From contig DASZER010000046.1 in the NCBI GenBank assembly GCA_035940575.1, positions 1 to 64,000 of the forward strand: a stretch of DNA of 64,000 nt, written 5' to 3'. The stretch is from BP-191 sp035940575 (GTDB taxonomy: Bacteria; Actinomycetota; Actinomycetes; BP-191). The position numbers were made by a program, and so were the translations under genes. Shown one piece after another: positions 24,400-32,898 of the stretch (position 1 is its first letter; the number at the start of each line of letters is the position of its first letter). The notes beneath the pieces are model-generated. The model ran no database searches. It saw nothing but the letters and a program-made list of their open reading frames with translations, and had not been told where the DNA came from.

Positions 24400-25940
24400 G
24401 GCTTCTCCAGCGACGCTTGCAACGACTCGGCCACGCTCGCGAGCTCCGGCTCGTACCCCGCCGGGTCCTGGCGCGCGAGCCCGCCGACCTCCACGAGGGT
24501 ACCCGCCTCGGTCGCGGTCGCCTTCACCCAGAGCCGCCGCCTGCGGATCCGCAGCGACAGGATCAGGCCGGTCAACGCCAGGATCGCCGCGACGAGCACG
24601 ACCCGCTTGCCCGGGTCGGAGTTGACGTGCAGGACCGCGAAGTCCTTCACGCCGTCGAACTCCACGGTCAGCCCGCCGGGCAGCCGCTCGATCGTCTCGC
24701 CGAGGAACGCCACGCCCCCGCCCGCGCGCACCATCCCCTCCGTGTCGAGCTCGTAGACGTTCTGCGGCAGGCCGCTGTCGAGGCCGAGGCTGCCCGCCCA
24801 CGTCTCGTAGACGAACGCCGGGATCAGCGCCTCGGGCGCGGCCGAGAACACCGTCTGCCCCCGCCGCGCGTACGTCGGCACGAACCGCCCGCGCAGCCCC
24901 ACGTCGGGCAGCCCGCCGCCGAGGTCGGAGACCTTGACGACGCCGTCGGAGACGAGGTTGGCCGCGCCCCTGTCGGGGAGGAACGGCTGCCACTGGTCGT
25001 AGACGACGGTGCCGTCGGGCAGGCGCGCGGTGAAGTGCAGCGCGTAGCCGTGGTCGAGCAGGTAGACCCGCGCGCCGCGCACGGTCAGCGGCTCGTTGAC
25101 CCGGACGGTCCGCTTCCGGTCTGGCGCGCCCACCGAGGGGCGCCAGCGCACGTCGACCTCGTACGACGACGGCGCGCCGTTGGGCAGGAACCGCGCCCTG
25201 AAGTCGTCCACCGTCACCTCGAACGGCGGCAGGTCGTCGCCGGTGTTGAGGCGGCCGGGGTGCAGCTCGTCGTACGCCGCCGGCGTGTTGACGAACGTGT
25301 CGCCCTCCACGACGAGCACGTCGCCGCGGTACCCCCACGCGGCGCCCATCGCGACGCCGGCGAGCAGGCCGAGCAGCGCGAGGTGGAACGCGATGTTGCC
25401 GGTCTCGCGCACGTAGCCGCGCTCGGCGGACAGGCCGGTGTCGTACGGCCGCACGCGCCAGCGCCGCAGCGACCGCCGGGCCGCGTCGTAGACCTCGGTA
25501 GGCGACGCCGACGTCGTGAACGACCGCGAGACGGGGAGGCGCGAGAGGTTGCGCGGCGGCGCCGGCGGGACCGAGCGCAGCGCGCGCACGTGCAGCCGGA
25601 TGCGCGGGGTGAGGCAGCCGACGAGCGACACCATCAGCGCGAGGTAGATCGCGCCGAACCACGGCGAGGCGTAGACGTCGAACGCGTACAGCCGGTCCAG
25701 CCACGGCGCGAGCGACGGGTGGTCGCCGTAGTAGCCGGCGACGCCCGACGGGTTGAGCGAGCGCTGCGGCAGCAGCGAGCCCGGCACCGCCGCGACGGCG
25801 AGCAGGAACAGCAGCAGCAACGCCGTCCGCATCGACGTCCACGTACGCCACGCCCTGCGCATCGCCGCGCCGGGCCCGACGCGGGGCGGCGCGGGCGCGC
25901 GGTCCTCTGGCGAGGTGGAGAGCTCGGTCGTCGCGGTCAC
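24396..25940 (-). CDS. resB: Cytochrome c biogenesis protein ResB
   Basis: The 514-residue protein shows the ResB plan: three N-terminal helices (TALLLLFLLAVAAVPGSLLPQRSLNP; FGAIYLALMVSLVGCLTP; NIAFHLALLGLLAG), a large extracytoplasmic domain, and a final helix (VVLVAAILALTGLILSL) followed by a basic tail. Together with CcsA it forms the haem transporter and cytochrome c synthetase. The GTG start overlaps the ccdA stop and its stop overlaps ccsA. Confidence 0.92.
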   Translation of the reverse strand: MTATTELSTSPEDRAPAPPRVGPGAAMRRAWRTWTSMRTALLLLFLLAVAAVPGSLLPQRSLNPSGVAGYYGDHPSLAPWLDRLYAFDVYASPWFGAIYLALMVSLVGCLTPRIRLHVRALRSVPPAPPRNLSRLPVSRSFTTSASPTEVYDAARRSLRRWRVRPYDTGLSAERGYVRETGNIAFHLALLGLLAGVAMGAAWGYRGDVLVVEGDTFVNTPAAYDELHPGRLNTGDDLPPFEVTVDDFRARFLPNGAPSSYEVDVRWRPSVGAPDRKRTVRVNEPLTVRGARVYLLDHGYALHFTARLPDGTVVYDQWQPFLPDRGAANLVSDGVVKVSDLGGGLPDVGLRGRFVPTYARRGQTVFSAAPEALIPAFVYETWAGSLGLDSGLPQNVYELDTEGMVRAGGGVAFLGETIERLPGGLTVEFDGVKDFAVLHVNSDPGKRVVLVAAILALTGLILSLRIRRRRLWVKATATEAGTLVEVGGLARQDPAGYEPELASVAESLQASLEKP

Positions 25941-26698
25941 AGCGCGGTCTCGAACCCGCCGATCCAGACCTGCATCCGCGCCACGATCCGCGTCCACTCG
26001 CCGGTGACGAGCAGCACGCCGATCAGCACGAGGAACCCGCCGCCGATCCGCGTGACGAGCGCGTAGTGGCGCTTCACGACCGCGAACGCCGCCATGGAGC
26101 GCTCGAACGCGAGCCCCGCCAGCACGAACGGCAGGCCGAGGCCGAGGCAGTAGAACAGCGAGAGCAGCGCGCCGCGGCCCGCCGTGCCGGTGGAGTAGGC
26201 GAGGGAGTTGACGGCGGTCAGCGTCGGCCCCGCGCACGGCGTCCAGCCGACGCCGAACAGCACGCCCAGCAGCGGCGCCCCCGCGAGCCCGGTCTTCGGC
26301 AGCGCATGGATGCGGAACTCCCGCGAGAACAGCGACACCCGCGACAGCGCGCCCATGAACGCCAGGCCGAGCACGATGGTCACGACGCCGAGCACCCGCG
26401 TGATCGCGTCGGCGTGGTCGGCGAACACCCGCCCCGCCGCGCCGAACGCCGCGCCCGCCGAGACGAACACCACCGAGAAGCCGAGCACGAACAGCAGCCC
26501 GCCCACGACCACCCGCGAGCGCTGCCGCGCGGTGACGTCGGCCTCCGCGAGGTCGGCGCCGGTGAGGCCGGTGACGAAGGACAGGTAGCCCGGCACGAGC
26601 GGCAGCACGCACGGCGAGAGGAAGGACACGAGCCCGGCCAAGACCGCGATCGGGATGGCGGCCAGCAGCGACCCGGAGAGGACGGTGTCCTGGATCAC
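25937..26698 (-). CDS. ccdA: CcdA thiol-disulfide transmembrane transporter
   Basis: The 253-residue protein has six helices and the paired cysteines of CcdA in the proline contexts SFLSPCVLPLVPGYLSFVTG (helix 1) and GVGWTPCAGPTL (helix 4). It carries reducing power across the membrane to ResA so that apocytochrome c cysteines stay reduced. It overlaps the resA-like and resB genes by 4 bp each, which fixes its GTG start. Confidence 0.93.
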   Translation of the reverse strand: MIQDTVLSGSLLAAIPIAVLAGLVSFLSPCVLPLVPGYLSFVTGLTGADLAEADVTARQRSRVVVGGLLFVLGFSVVFVSAGAAFGAAGRVFADHADAITRVLGVVTIVLGLAFMGALSRVSLFSREFRIHALPKTGLAGAPLLGVLFGVGWTPCAGPTLTAVNSLAYSTGTAGRGALLSLFYCLGLGLPFVLAGLAFERSMAAFAVVKRHYALVTRIGGGFLVLIGVLLVTGEWTRIVARMQVWIGGFETAL

Positions 26699-27261
26699 GG
26701 CGCCCGCTCCGCGAGCACCCGGTCGACGAGCGTCCGCAGCGGCGCCTCGTCGAGCACGCCGAACGCGTACGCCGCGACGCGGCCCGACCTGTCGACGACG
26801 TAGGTGGCGGGCGGCGACTTCGGCACGGTCTCGAACAGCGTGAGCAGCCGCCCCGGCTCGTCGTGGAAGGAGGGGTACGTCACGCCGTAGCGCTCGACGT
26901 GCCGCCTCGCGGCGACGGCGTCGTCGCGGATGTCGATGCCGACGAACGCCACGCCCCGCGAACGCGTGTCGCGCCAGACGCGTTCCAGGTGCGGCTGCTC
27001 GGCGCGGCACGGGACGCACCAGGCGCCCCACACGTTCACCACCGCGACGCCGCCGCCGCGCAGCTCCGCGAGCGAGAGCGGCCTGCCGTCCAGGCCCTCG
27101 CCCGCCAGCGCCGGGGCGGGCTCGCGAGAGCCCGTGGAGACGTACGTCACCACGGCGTCGCCGGCGACGTAGCGCTCCGCGCCGTCGGGCGCGCCGCCGC
27201 GCGTGCAGCCCGCCGCCGCCACCAGGGCGAGCGCGAGCGCCACGGCGCGGAGGCGGGGCAC
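26695..27261 (-). CDS. resA: ResA/TlpA-like thioredoxin lipoprotein
   Basis: The protein (about 188 residues) has a lipoprotein signal LALALVAAAGC and a thioredoxin domain with active site WCVPC in NVWGAWCVPCRAEQPHL. The cis-proline region KSPPATYVVD follows. It reduces apocytochrome c thiols, recharged by CcdA. I prefer the GTG at 27261 because GGAGGG lies about 10 bp upstream and the resulting signal peptide is right; a longer frame runs to 27372. Confidence 0.88.
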   Translation of the reverse strand: MPRLRAVALALALVAAAGCTRGGAPDGAERYVAGDAVVTYVSTGSREPAPALAGEGLDGRPLSLAELRGGGVAVVNVWGAWCVPCRAEQPHLERVWRDTRSRGVAFVGIDIRDDAVAARRHVERYGVTYPSFHDEPGRLLTLFETVPKSPPATYVVDRSGRVAAYAFGVLDEAPLRTLVDRVLAERAP

Positions 27262-27435
27262 GGGAGAGGACCCTCCGGGGGGATCGGGGGACGAGGCGCG
27301 GCGCGCACGTGGCGCGGCCGTTGGATTCGCGGGCGCGAAGCCCAGGGACGTAGTATCGCCCGTGCCGGGCAAGCCCGCTCCGGCACGTCCGGCACGCGCC
27401 GGTCAGAGCACCCGAAGACCCGAGGAAGGCGGCGC

Positions 27436-27750
27436 ATGGCCAACCCGCTCCAGCGGTCCCAGTGGCTCCGCGTGGCCTTCGGGTCGCTGCTCTGCACGAT
27501 GCTGTTCATGGTGTTCTTCGCGGCCGTCCCCTCGGCGATCATCAACTGGTCCGACGGCTGGTCCTGGGTCCAGGCGCCCGAGACGTTCGGCGTCCTCGGC
27601 CTCGGCAAGCGGCTCCGCGACCTGATCATCGTCGGCTGGTACGGCGCCATCACCCCCGTCACGTTCGTCGCGTTCTCGCTCTGGCAGAAGCTGCACCCGG
27701 TCAACGCCGATGCGGACGAGCCGAAGCGCGACGCGGGCGGCTACCGCTAG
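27436..27750 (+). CDS. Small two-helix membrane protein at the head of the bc-complex operon
   Basis: The 104-residue protein has two membrane helices (VAFGSLLCTMLFMVFFAAVPSAI and IIVGWYGAITPVTFVAFSLW) and a charged C-terminus. No cofactor motif is present. It starts the operon that encodes a ferredoxin, split cytochrome b, Rieske protein and cytochrome c, with 16 bp to the next gene, so it is likely a structural or assembly partner of that complex. No family recognised. Confidence 0.75.
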   Translation: MANPLQRSQWLRVAFGSLLCTMLFMVFFAAVPSAIINWSDGWSWVQAPETFGVLGLGKRLRDLIIVGWYGAITPVTFVAFSLWQKLHPVNADADEPKRDAGGYR

Positions 27751-27766
27751 ACGGAGGCGCGCCCAC

Positions 27767-28120
27767 ATGACCGACAACCGCGTCGAGATCTACGACGACT
27801 ACGTCCTCGGCACCGTCGACCCCAACTGGCTCCAGGAGCGGGTCAAGCCGAAGCGTCACATCGCGCTCTCCCCCGAGCTGTGCATCCTCTGTCGGGCGTG
27901 CGAGGACGTGTGCCCGTGGGAGTGCATCTACATGATGTCGCCCGACATCGTCGCGGGCGCGGAGAGCAGCGACCTCAAGACGCTCTCGGAGACGGCGGGC
28001 GCCGTCTTCATCATCGACGACAACGAGTGCACCCGGTGCGGCATCTGCGTCGACCGCTGCCCGCCCGGCGCGCTGTTCTACTCGAAGATCGGCGAAGCCG
28101 CCGCGAAGAAGAAGCACTAG
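27767..28120 (+). CDS. 2[4Fe-4S] ferredoxin-like protein (NuoI-type motifs)
   Basis: The 117-residue soluble protein has two complete cluster motifs: CILCRACEDVCP and CTRCGICVDRCP, each CxxCxxCxxxCP, as in NuoI and bacterial 8Fe ferredoxins. A 4Fe-4S protein inside a cytochrome bc operon is unusual and suggests that the complex, or the small membrane protein before it, takes or gives electrons to a low-potential carrier. That link is inference from the operon. Confidence 0.88.
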   Translation: MTDNRVEIYDDYVLGTVDPNWLQERVKPKRHIALSPELCILCRACEDVCPWECIYMMSPDIVAGAESSDLKTLSETAGAVFIIDDNECTRCGICVDRCPPGALFYSKIGEAAAKKKH

Positions 28121-28132
28121 GAGGTCGGGCCG

Positions 28133-28930
28133 GTGGCCGAGAAGGACGGTCGTCTCAACGAGGCGAAGGACGCCCTCGTCGAGATGGTGAAGCCGAAGGA
28201 CCCGCGCGAGGGCGCGGTCTGGAAGTCCATCTTCCGCCCCGGCTCGATCTACCGCCCCGGGTACAGGGACACGTCGCGCGACCGCGCGCTCGCGACGATG
28301 AACAACGTCCTGTACCACCTGCACCCGGTGAAGCTGAAGCGCCACGGCCTCAAGCTCACCTACACGTACTGCCTCGGCGGCCTGTCGTTCTTCCTGTTCA
28401 TCGTGCTGACGGTGACGGGCATCTACCTGATGTTCTTCTACCGGCCCTCGGCCGGCTTCGGGCAGGAGCTCGCGTACCGCGACATCCAGAACCTGTCGTC
28501 GGGCATCGCGTTCGGCCAGCTCGTCCGCAACATGCACCGATGGTCGGCGCACGGCATGGTCTTCACGGTCTTCCTGCACATGGCGCGCGTCTTCTACCAC
28601 GGCGCGTACAAGGCACCGCGCGAGTTCAACTGGGTCGTCGGCGTCATCCTGCTGCTGCTGACCCTGCTGCTGTCGTTCACGGGCTACCTGCTCCCGTGGG
28701 ACCAGCTCGCGATCTGGGCCGTCGCCGTCGGCACGCAGATGATGGGCTACACGCCGGTCTTCGGTGCCGAGGTGCGCTTCGTGCTCCTGGGCGGCGTCGA
28801 GATCGGGCCGCCCACCCTCCTCCGCTGGTACGTCCTCCACGTCCTCGCGCTGCCATTCGTGGCGGTCATCTTCATGGCCGTCCACTTCTGGCGGATCCGC
28901 AAGGACGGCGGAATCTCCGGACCTCTGTAA
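28133..28930 (+). CDS. Cytochrome b6-like subunit (N-terminal half of split cytochrome b)
   Basis: The 265-residue protein carries four membrane helices with bis-histidine haem sites H135/H149 (MHRWSAHGMVFTVFLH) and H236/H251. The second pair has 14 residues between, the spacing of b6f rather than bc1. Cys80 in YTYCLGGLSFF lies where cytochrome b6 holds its extra covalent haem ci. The end RIRKDGGISGPL copies the b6 C-terminus. It should oxidise menaquinol together with the next subunit. The start is GTG with AGGAGG upstream. Confidence 0.92.
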   Translation: MAEKDGRLNEAKDALVEMVKPKDPREGAVWKSIFRPGSIYRPGYRDTSRDRALATMNNVLYHLHPVKLKRHGLKLTYTYCLGGLSFFLFIVLTVTGIYLMFFYRPSAGFGQELAYRDIQNLSSGIAFGQLVRNMHRWSAHGMVFTVFLHMARVFYHGAYKAPREFNWVVGVILLLLTLLLSFTGYLLPWDQLAIWAVAVGTQMMGYTPVFGAEVRFVLLGGVEIGPPTLLRWYVLHVLALPFVAVIFMAVHFWRIRKDGGISGPL

Positions 28931-28939
28931 GGGGCGTCG

Positions 28940-29836
28940 ATGGCTGAAGAGATCACCCCGGACCCCGAGGTCTACGCCGCCGCGATCGCGGCCGGCGACT
29001 CGGAGCGGATGGCGCGCGCCAAGGCCAAGTCAGCCGCGGTGAAGAAGGCGCGCAAGGCGGCGGGCATCCCGTCGCCGGCCGAGCAGGCCGCGGCGGCCGC
29101 CGCCGCACCTGCCGCCGCCGCCGCGCCCGCCGCGAGCGACGCGCCTCCCCCGGCCACCGCCGCTGCCGTCGCCGCCCCCGCCGCCACGGCGGGTGCCCCG
29201 GCCGCGGCTCCCGCGGCCGCCGCGGGTGGCGGTGGCACGGCGACCCTGACGCGTTCGACGCCGCTGTCCCCCGCCGAGCGCGCGGCGCGCGTGGCCGCCG
29301 CGACGCAGGGCAAGGCCGGAGGCGGGCGCGGGCTGTCGGGCGAGATGACCCACCGCCTGCTGGCGATGGTCCCGCCGGAGGGCATCCAGCGCGTCGAGCG
29401 CACGCAGGACGACAAGGTCAACGTCTGGCCGCACCTGCTCCTCGAGGAGTTCGTCGCGGTCCTCGCGTGCACGGCGTTCCTCGTGCTGTTCTCGACGTTC
29501 GTCAACGCGCCGCTGCTGGACCTGGCGAACGTCAACCTGACGCCGAACCCCTCCAAGGCGCCGTGGTACTTCCTGGGCCTCCAGGAGCTGCTGCGCTACT
29601 ACCACCCGATGATCGCCGGCGTGCTCATCCCCGGCATCGGCCTGGGCATCCTGATGGCGTTCCCCTACATCGACAAGAACCCGTCGATGCGGCCCGCCAA
29701 CCGCAAGTTCGCGATCATGCTGTTCACGTTCTTCATGATGTTCTCGGCGATCCTGTCGACGATCGGTTCCCTCTTCCGCGGGCCTGGCTACAACTTCATC
29801 TTCCCGTGGCAAAAGGGCCTCTACTTCGAGTTCTAG
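28940..29836 (+). CDS. Subunit IV-like (C-terminal half of cytochrome b) with Ala/Pro-rich N-terminal extension
   Basis: The last 170 or so residues match subunit IV/QcrC-type proteins: NLTPNPSKAPWYFLGLQELL covers the quinol-oxidation loop, where the usual PEWY reads APWY, followed by three helices. The first 120 residues are an Ala/Pro-rich low-complexity stretch with a Lys/Arg-rich start, absent from standard subunit IV. It lies 9 bp after the b6-like gene. The extension may be an interaction tether; it is the odd feature of this gene. Confidence 0.88.
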   Translation: MAEEITPDPEVYAAAIAAGDSERMARAKAKSAAVKKARKAAGIPSPAEQAAAAAAAPAAAAAPAASDAPPPATAAAVAAPAATAGAPAAAPAAAAGGGGTATLTRSTPLSPAERAARVAAATQGKAGGGRGLSGEMTHRLLAMVPPEGIQRVERTQDDKVNVWPHLLLEEFVAVLACTAFLVLFSTFVNAPLLDLANVNLTPNPSKAPWYFLGLQELLRYYHPMIAGVLIPGIGLGILMAFPYIDKNPSMRPANRKFAIMLFTFFMMFSAILSTIGSLFRGPGYNFIFPWQKGLYFEF

Positions 29837-29850
29837 CGAGAGGCAGGACG

Positions 29851-30411
29851 GTGGCGAAGAAGAAGGGCATGTCCCGGCGGGACTTCTTCCGCACGGGGAT
29901 GCTCGGCAGCGCGGCGGTGTTCGGTGGCGGCTTCACCGCCGCCACCCTCGGCATGCTCTGGCCCAGCCTCAAGGGCGGCTTCGGCGCCAAGATCAACCTG
30001 GGCCGCGCGGACGACCTCAAGGCCGAGCTCGCCGCGATCCCGCACAACTGGAAGTACTACGCCGAGGCGCGGTCGTACATCATCCTGTACACCCCCGCGG
30101 CCGGGCAGGAGGCGTTCTACAAGGGCGTCGCCGAGGGCGGGTTCCTCGCGACGTACCAGAAGTGCGCGCACCTCGGCTGCAAGGTCCCGCAGTGCGAGTC
30201 GAGCGGCTGGCTCGAGTGCCCGTGCCACGGCTCCCGCTACAACAAGGCCGGCGAGTACGAGTTCGGCCCCGCGCCGCGCGGGCTCGACCACTTCCCGATC
30301 ATCCTCGACGGCGACAACATCATCGTCGACACCGCCACGCGCAAGGAAGGCCCGCCGCGCGGCACCAACACGATCAACCAGAACCCCGCCGGCGCGCACT
30401 GCCAGGGCTAG
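29851..30411 (+). CDS. Rieske iron-sulfur protein with Tat-type signal anchor
   Basis: The 186-residue protein has a twin-arginine N-terminus (MSRRDFFRTG) with a hydrophobic anchor and the Rieske 2Fe-2S motifs CAHLGC and CPCHGS. It takes electrons from quinol at the Qo site and hands them to the cytochrome c. The GTG start follows GAGGCAGG and lies 14 bp after the subunit IV gene. Length and motif spacing are normal for the family. Confidence 0.93.
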   Translation: MAKKKGMSRRDFFRTGMLGSAAVFGGGFTAATLGMLWPSLKGGFGAKINLGRADDLKAELAAIPHNWKYYAEARSYIILYTPAAGQEAFYKGVAEGGFLATYQKCAHLGCKVPQCESSGWLECPCHGSRYNKAGEYEFGPAPRGLDHFPIILDGDNIIVDTATRKEGPPRGTNTINQNPAGAHCQG

Positions 30412-30450
30412 CCAGCCCTACCTGATCCGAGAAGGAGACCCCTCCGAGCG

Positions 30451-31137
30451 ATGAGCGACATCTCCCCGCGCGAGCGGCGTTCCGACGCCGTAGCCCGGCG
30501 CAAGAAGCTCTCGGTCCCGATCGGGTTCCGTCCGGCGCCGTCCGACGACGAGCTGGAGACCAACGTCCTGGAGCGGTGGCAGGGCTGGGGCCTGCTCCTG
30601 CTGCTGTTCCTGGCGCTGTTCCTGCCGCTGTACTTCATCTTCTTCGAGAACCAGCGCTCCAACGACGCCGCGCTCGAGCAGCGCGCGGAGTCGATCAGGC
30701 GGGGCGCCGCGATCTTCGCGCAGGGCAAGCCCGGCGCCCACGGCTTCCAGGCCGGGTGCGCGCGCTGCCACGGGACGTACGCCGGCGGCGGCGTCGTGCC
30801 GCAGTGGAAGGCCAACCCGACCGCCCAGCCCGCCGACGTCCCCGCGCCGTCGCTGACCGAGGTGTTCAAGCGCCAGATCGTCGACCTCAAGAAGACGCCG
30901 CGCGACGCCTACCGCTTCGTCTACGAGACGATCGCGCAGGGCCGCCCCGGCACGCCGATGCCCACGTGGGGCCTCGGCTACGGCGGCCCGATGAACGACC
31001 AGCAGATCGAGGACGTCATCAACTACCTGCTGTCGGTCCAGACCGGCCTGCCGGAGGAGGTCGCCAGCGAGATCGCGCTCGGCGACGGCTCCGGCGGCGC
31101 GTTCTCCCACCTCATCACCTTCGCCGCCTCGCGGTAG
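30451..31137 (+). CDS. Membrane-anchored mono-haem cytochrome c of the bc complex
   Basis: The 228-residue protein has a cytoplasmic N-terminus, one membrane helix (WGLLLLLFLALFLPLYFIFF) and a periplasmic cytochrome c domain with CARCH and a likely methionine ligand in TPMPTWG. It has one haem, unlike the di-haem QcrC of typical actinobacteria, and fits Firmicutes- or b6f-like complexes. It should deliver electrons to a terminal acceptor. The gene follows the Rieske gene by 39 bp. Confidence 0.88.
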   Translation: MSDISPRERRSDAVARRKKLSVPIGFRPAPSDDELETNVLERWQGWGLLLLLFLALFLPLYFIFFENQRSNDAALEQRAESIRRGAAIFAQGKPGAHGFQAGCARCHGTYAGGGVVPQWKANPTAQPADVPAPSLTEVFKRQIVDLKKTPRDAYRFVYETIAQGRPGTPMPTWGLGYGGPMNDQQIEDVINYLLSVQTGLPEEVASEIALGDGSGGAFSHLITFAASR

Positions 31138-31149
31138 GAAAGGTTCGAC

Positions 31150-31983
31150 GTGCCGAACGTGTACGCCCTCGCCGCCCACCCGCTGGTCCAGCAGGTGGCG
31201 CAGGAGGAGGTCAAGACCAAGGGGCCCCGCGCCGTCTTCGGCGTGATCCTCATGTTCCTCATCCTCTGCGGCGGCGTCTGGATGCTGCTCCAGTCGTCGT
31301 TCGGGCCGTGGCAGGCGTACCTGATCTCGAGCGTCGCGTTCTGGGGCTCGTGGCTGGTGCTGTCCACGATCTGGCTCGTCGGCGTCCCCGGCGTCGGCGG
31401 GTGGATCCCGCGCTCGACGCCGCGCTTCAACGGCCCGCAGGGCGCCGAGGCGTCGTGGGTCGTGGTCAACCCGCACGGCGAGGACGAGAAGCTGAAGAAG
31501 GCGTTCGACGAGTTCGCGAACGGCGGCGACGCGGCGTTCTTCACGGTCGACGAGTCGCTCCAGGACCCGACCACGCAGTCGCAGAAGTCGTCGGCCGAGT
31601 CGGCCGCGAACGAGCGCATCTCCGAGGAGTACGCCCGCGACCTCGGCGTCGGCGCGGCCGACGTGACGTCGCCGAACGTCATCACGGTCACCGAGACGCA
31701 GCTCGGCAAGGAGGACGGCAAGTTCAAGTACGCGCGGATCACGTTCGGCCCCGCGAAGCCGAACGCCACCGACAACGAGCCGACGAAGGCGCTCATCGCG
31801 CGGATCAAGCCGAAGACCATGGAGCTCGCGCTGCACGAGGGCTCGCTGGCGAGGCCGACGTACGTCGCGATGCCGCTGTTCGGCGTGCTGTTCCTCCTCC
31901 ACGCGCTGCTGCTGGCCAGGTACGAGACCAAGCACGTGGACACCCCGCAGGGCGCGCCGGAACGGGTGACCGCGGGCGTCTGA
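31150..31983 (+). CDS. Three-helix membrane protein ending the bc-complex operon
   Basis: The 277-residue protein has two N-terminal helices (VFGVILMFLILCGGVWMLL and YLISSVAFWGSWLVLSTIWL), a hydrophilic domain of about 150 residues rich in Glu/Asp/Ser, and a final helix (YVAMPLFGVLFLLHALLLA). No cofactor motif is seen. Placed 12 bp after the cytochrome c gene and before a strong terminator, it is probably a subunit or assembly factor. No family recognised. Confidence 0.75.
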   Translation: MPNVYALAAHPLVQQVAQEEVKTKGPRAVFGVILMFLILCGGVWMLLQSSFGPWQAYLISSVAFWGSWLVLSTIWLVGVPGVGGWIPRSTPRFNGPQGAEASWVVVNPHGEDEKLKKAFDEFANGGDAAFFTVDESLQDPTTQSQKSSAESAANERISEEYARDLGVGAADVTSPNVITVTETQLGKEDGKFKYARITFGPAKPNATDNEPTKALIARIKPKTMELALHEGSLARPTYVAMPLFGVLFLLHALLLARYETKHVDTPQGAPERVTAGV

Positions 31984-31995
31984 CGCCGTACGTGC

Positions 31996-32030
31996 CGAAG
32001 GGGCGCCCCGTTCGCGGGAGCGCCCCTTCG
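31996..32030 (+). terminator. Terminator of the bc-complex operon
   Basis: The 11-bp arms CGAAGGGGCGC and GCGCCCCTTCG enclose an inner CCCG-TTCG-CGGG hairpin. It begins 13 bp after the operon stop and is followed by TCGTTGCT. Strong and well placed. Confidence 0.85.
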
Positions 32031-32040
32031 TCGTTGCTGC

Positions 32041-32211
32041 CTAGTCGAAGCAGATCCTGAAGTGGTGGATCTCGCCGGTCGTGTCGCCGTACGAGCCCTC
32101 CACGCCGATGCCCTCGTCGCAGGGGTGGGCCTCGGCGGCGTAGGCGGGGGCGGCCACGGCCAGCGAGGCGGCGGCGAGGGCGGCGGCGGCGAGCAGCCGG
32201 GTGGCGGGCAT
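32041..32211 (-). CDS. Small secreted two-cysteine peptide
   Basis: The 56-residue product is a signal peptide (RLLAAAALAAASLAVAAPAYA) followed by about 30 residues with two cysteines, ending HHFRICFD. It is one of three small secreted proteins in a row (also 32407-32568 and 32656-32865), and all keep a cysteine pair. The mature peptide may be a disulfide-stabilised secreted factor. No family recognised. It converges on the bc operon terminator. Confidence 0.55.
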   Translation of the reverse strand: MPATRLLAAAALAAASLAVAAPAYAAEAHPCDEGIGVEGSYGDTTGEIHHFRICFD

Positions 32212-32406
32212 GGGTGCTCCTTCGTGTGGTGAGGGTGCCGCCACGGCGGCGGCGAGGACGGTGAGGGTGCCCCCTCGCCGCGCGCGCCGCCATGTCCGAT
32301 CGGGACGATCCCGGACGCGCGCAGGCCCCGGCCGCGAGGGCCGGGGCCTGGCGTCGTAGCGGTTGGCGGGCGGAGGCGGATCAGGCCGCCCGCGACGAGG
32401 TCGCGA

Positions 32407-32568
32407 CTACGGCAGCGGGATGCACTGCGTGACCGTGACGGGCATGCCGTTGATGATGGTCGTGTGGGTGATGCAGATCATGCCGGCGTCGGGCTGCGCG
32501 ACGGCGGCGGGCGCCGCGGCGAACAGCGACGCCGTCACAGCGGTGGCGGCGAGCATCTTGCGCATCAT
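32407..32568 (-). CDS. Small secreted two-cysteine peptide
   Basis: The 53-residue product has a signal peptide (MLAATAVTASLFAAAPAAVA) and a 28-residue mature part with MICITHTT and TVTQCIPLP. The ATG at 32568 follows GGGGAG. The pattern C-x(18)-C resembles the mature start of the small secreted protein at 49573-49836 (ICFNYET...TGTFC), suggesting one peptide family. The function is unknown. Confidence 0.6.
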   Translation of the reverse strand: MMRKMLAATAVTASLFAAAPAAVAQPDAGMICITHTTIINGMPVTVTQCIPLP

Positions 32569-32655
32569 GGAACTCCCCGTTCTGTTGGCGCCGCTCCTGC
32601 GCGGCGCGACCGGGGCAGGCTCGTTGCGCACGGCCCACGCGTCAAGGCGTAGGCC

Positions 32656-32865
32656 TCACCCCTGGATTCGGTCGACCGTGACGCAGACGGTCGGCCCGTC
32701 GCCTACGCACAGCAGCGGCGGGCCCTCGGGGCGCGCGGGGCAGACCGCGATCACGGGCCCGGGAACGATCACGTCGACGCAGGGGGCGGCGCTCGCGGGG
32801 GCGGCGAGCGACACGACGGAGGCCGCGGCGAGGGAGGCGGCGGCGAGGATGCGGGGGAGGGTCAT
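32656..32865 (-). CDS. Small secreted four-cysteine peptide
   Basis: The 69-residue product has a signal peptide (ILAAASLAAASVVSLAAPASA) and a mature part with four cysteines (PCVDV, AVCPA, LLCVG, TVCVT) and many prolines. The ATG at 32865 is chosen because it gives the best signal peptide; a start 21 bp upstream is possible. It belongs to the local group of three small secreted peptides. Confidence 0.55.
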   Translation of the reverse strand: MTLPRILAAASLAAASVVSLAAPASAAPCVDVIVPGPVIAVCPARPEGPPLLCVGDGPTVCVTVDRIQG

Positions 32866-32898
32866 GGCGCGCAACGCTCGCGGCAACGCCGCGCCACG

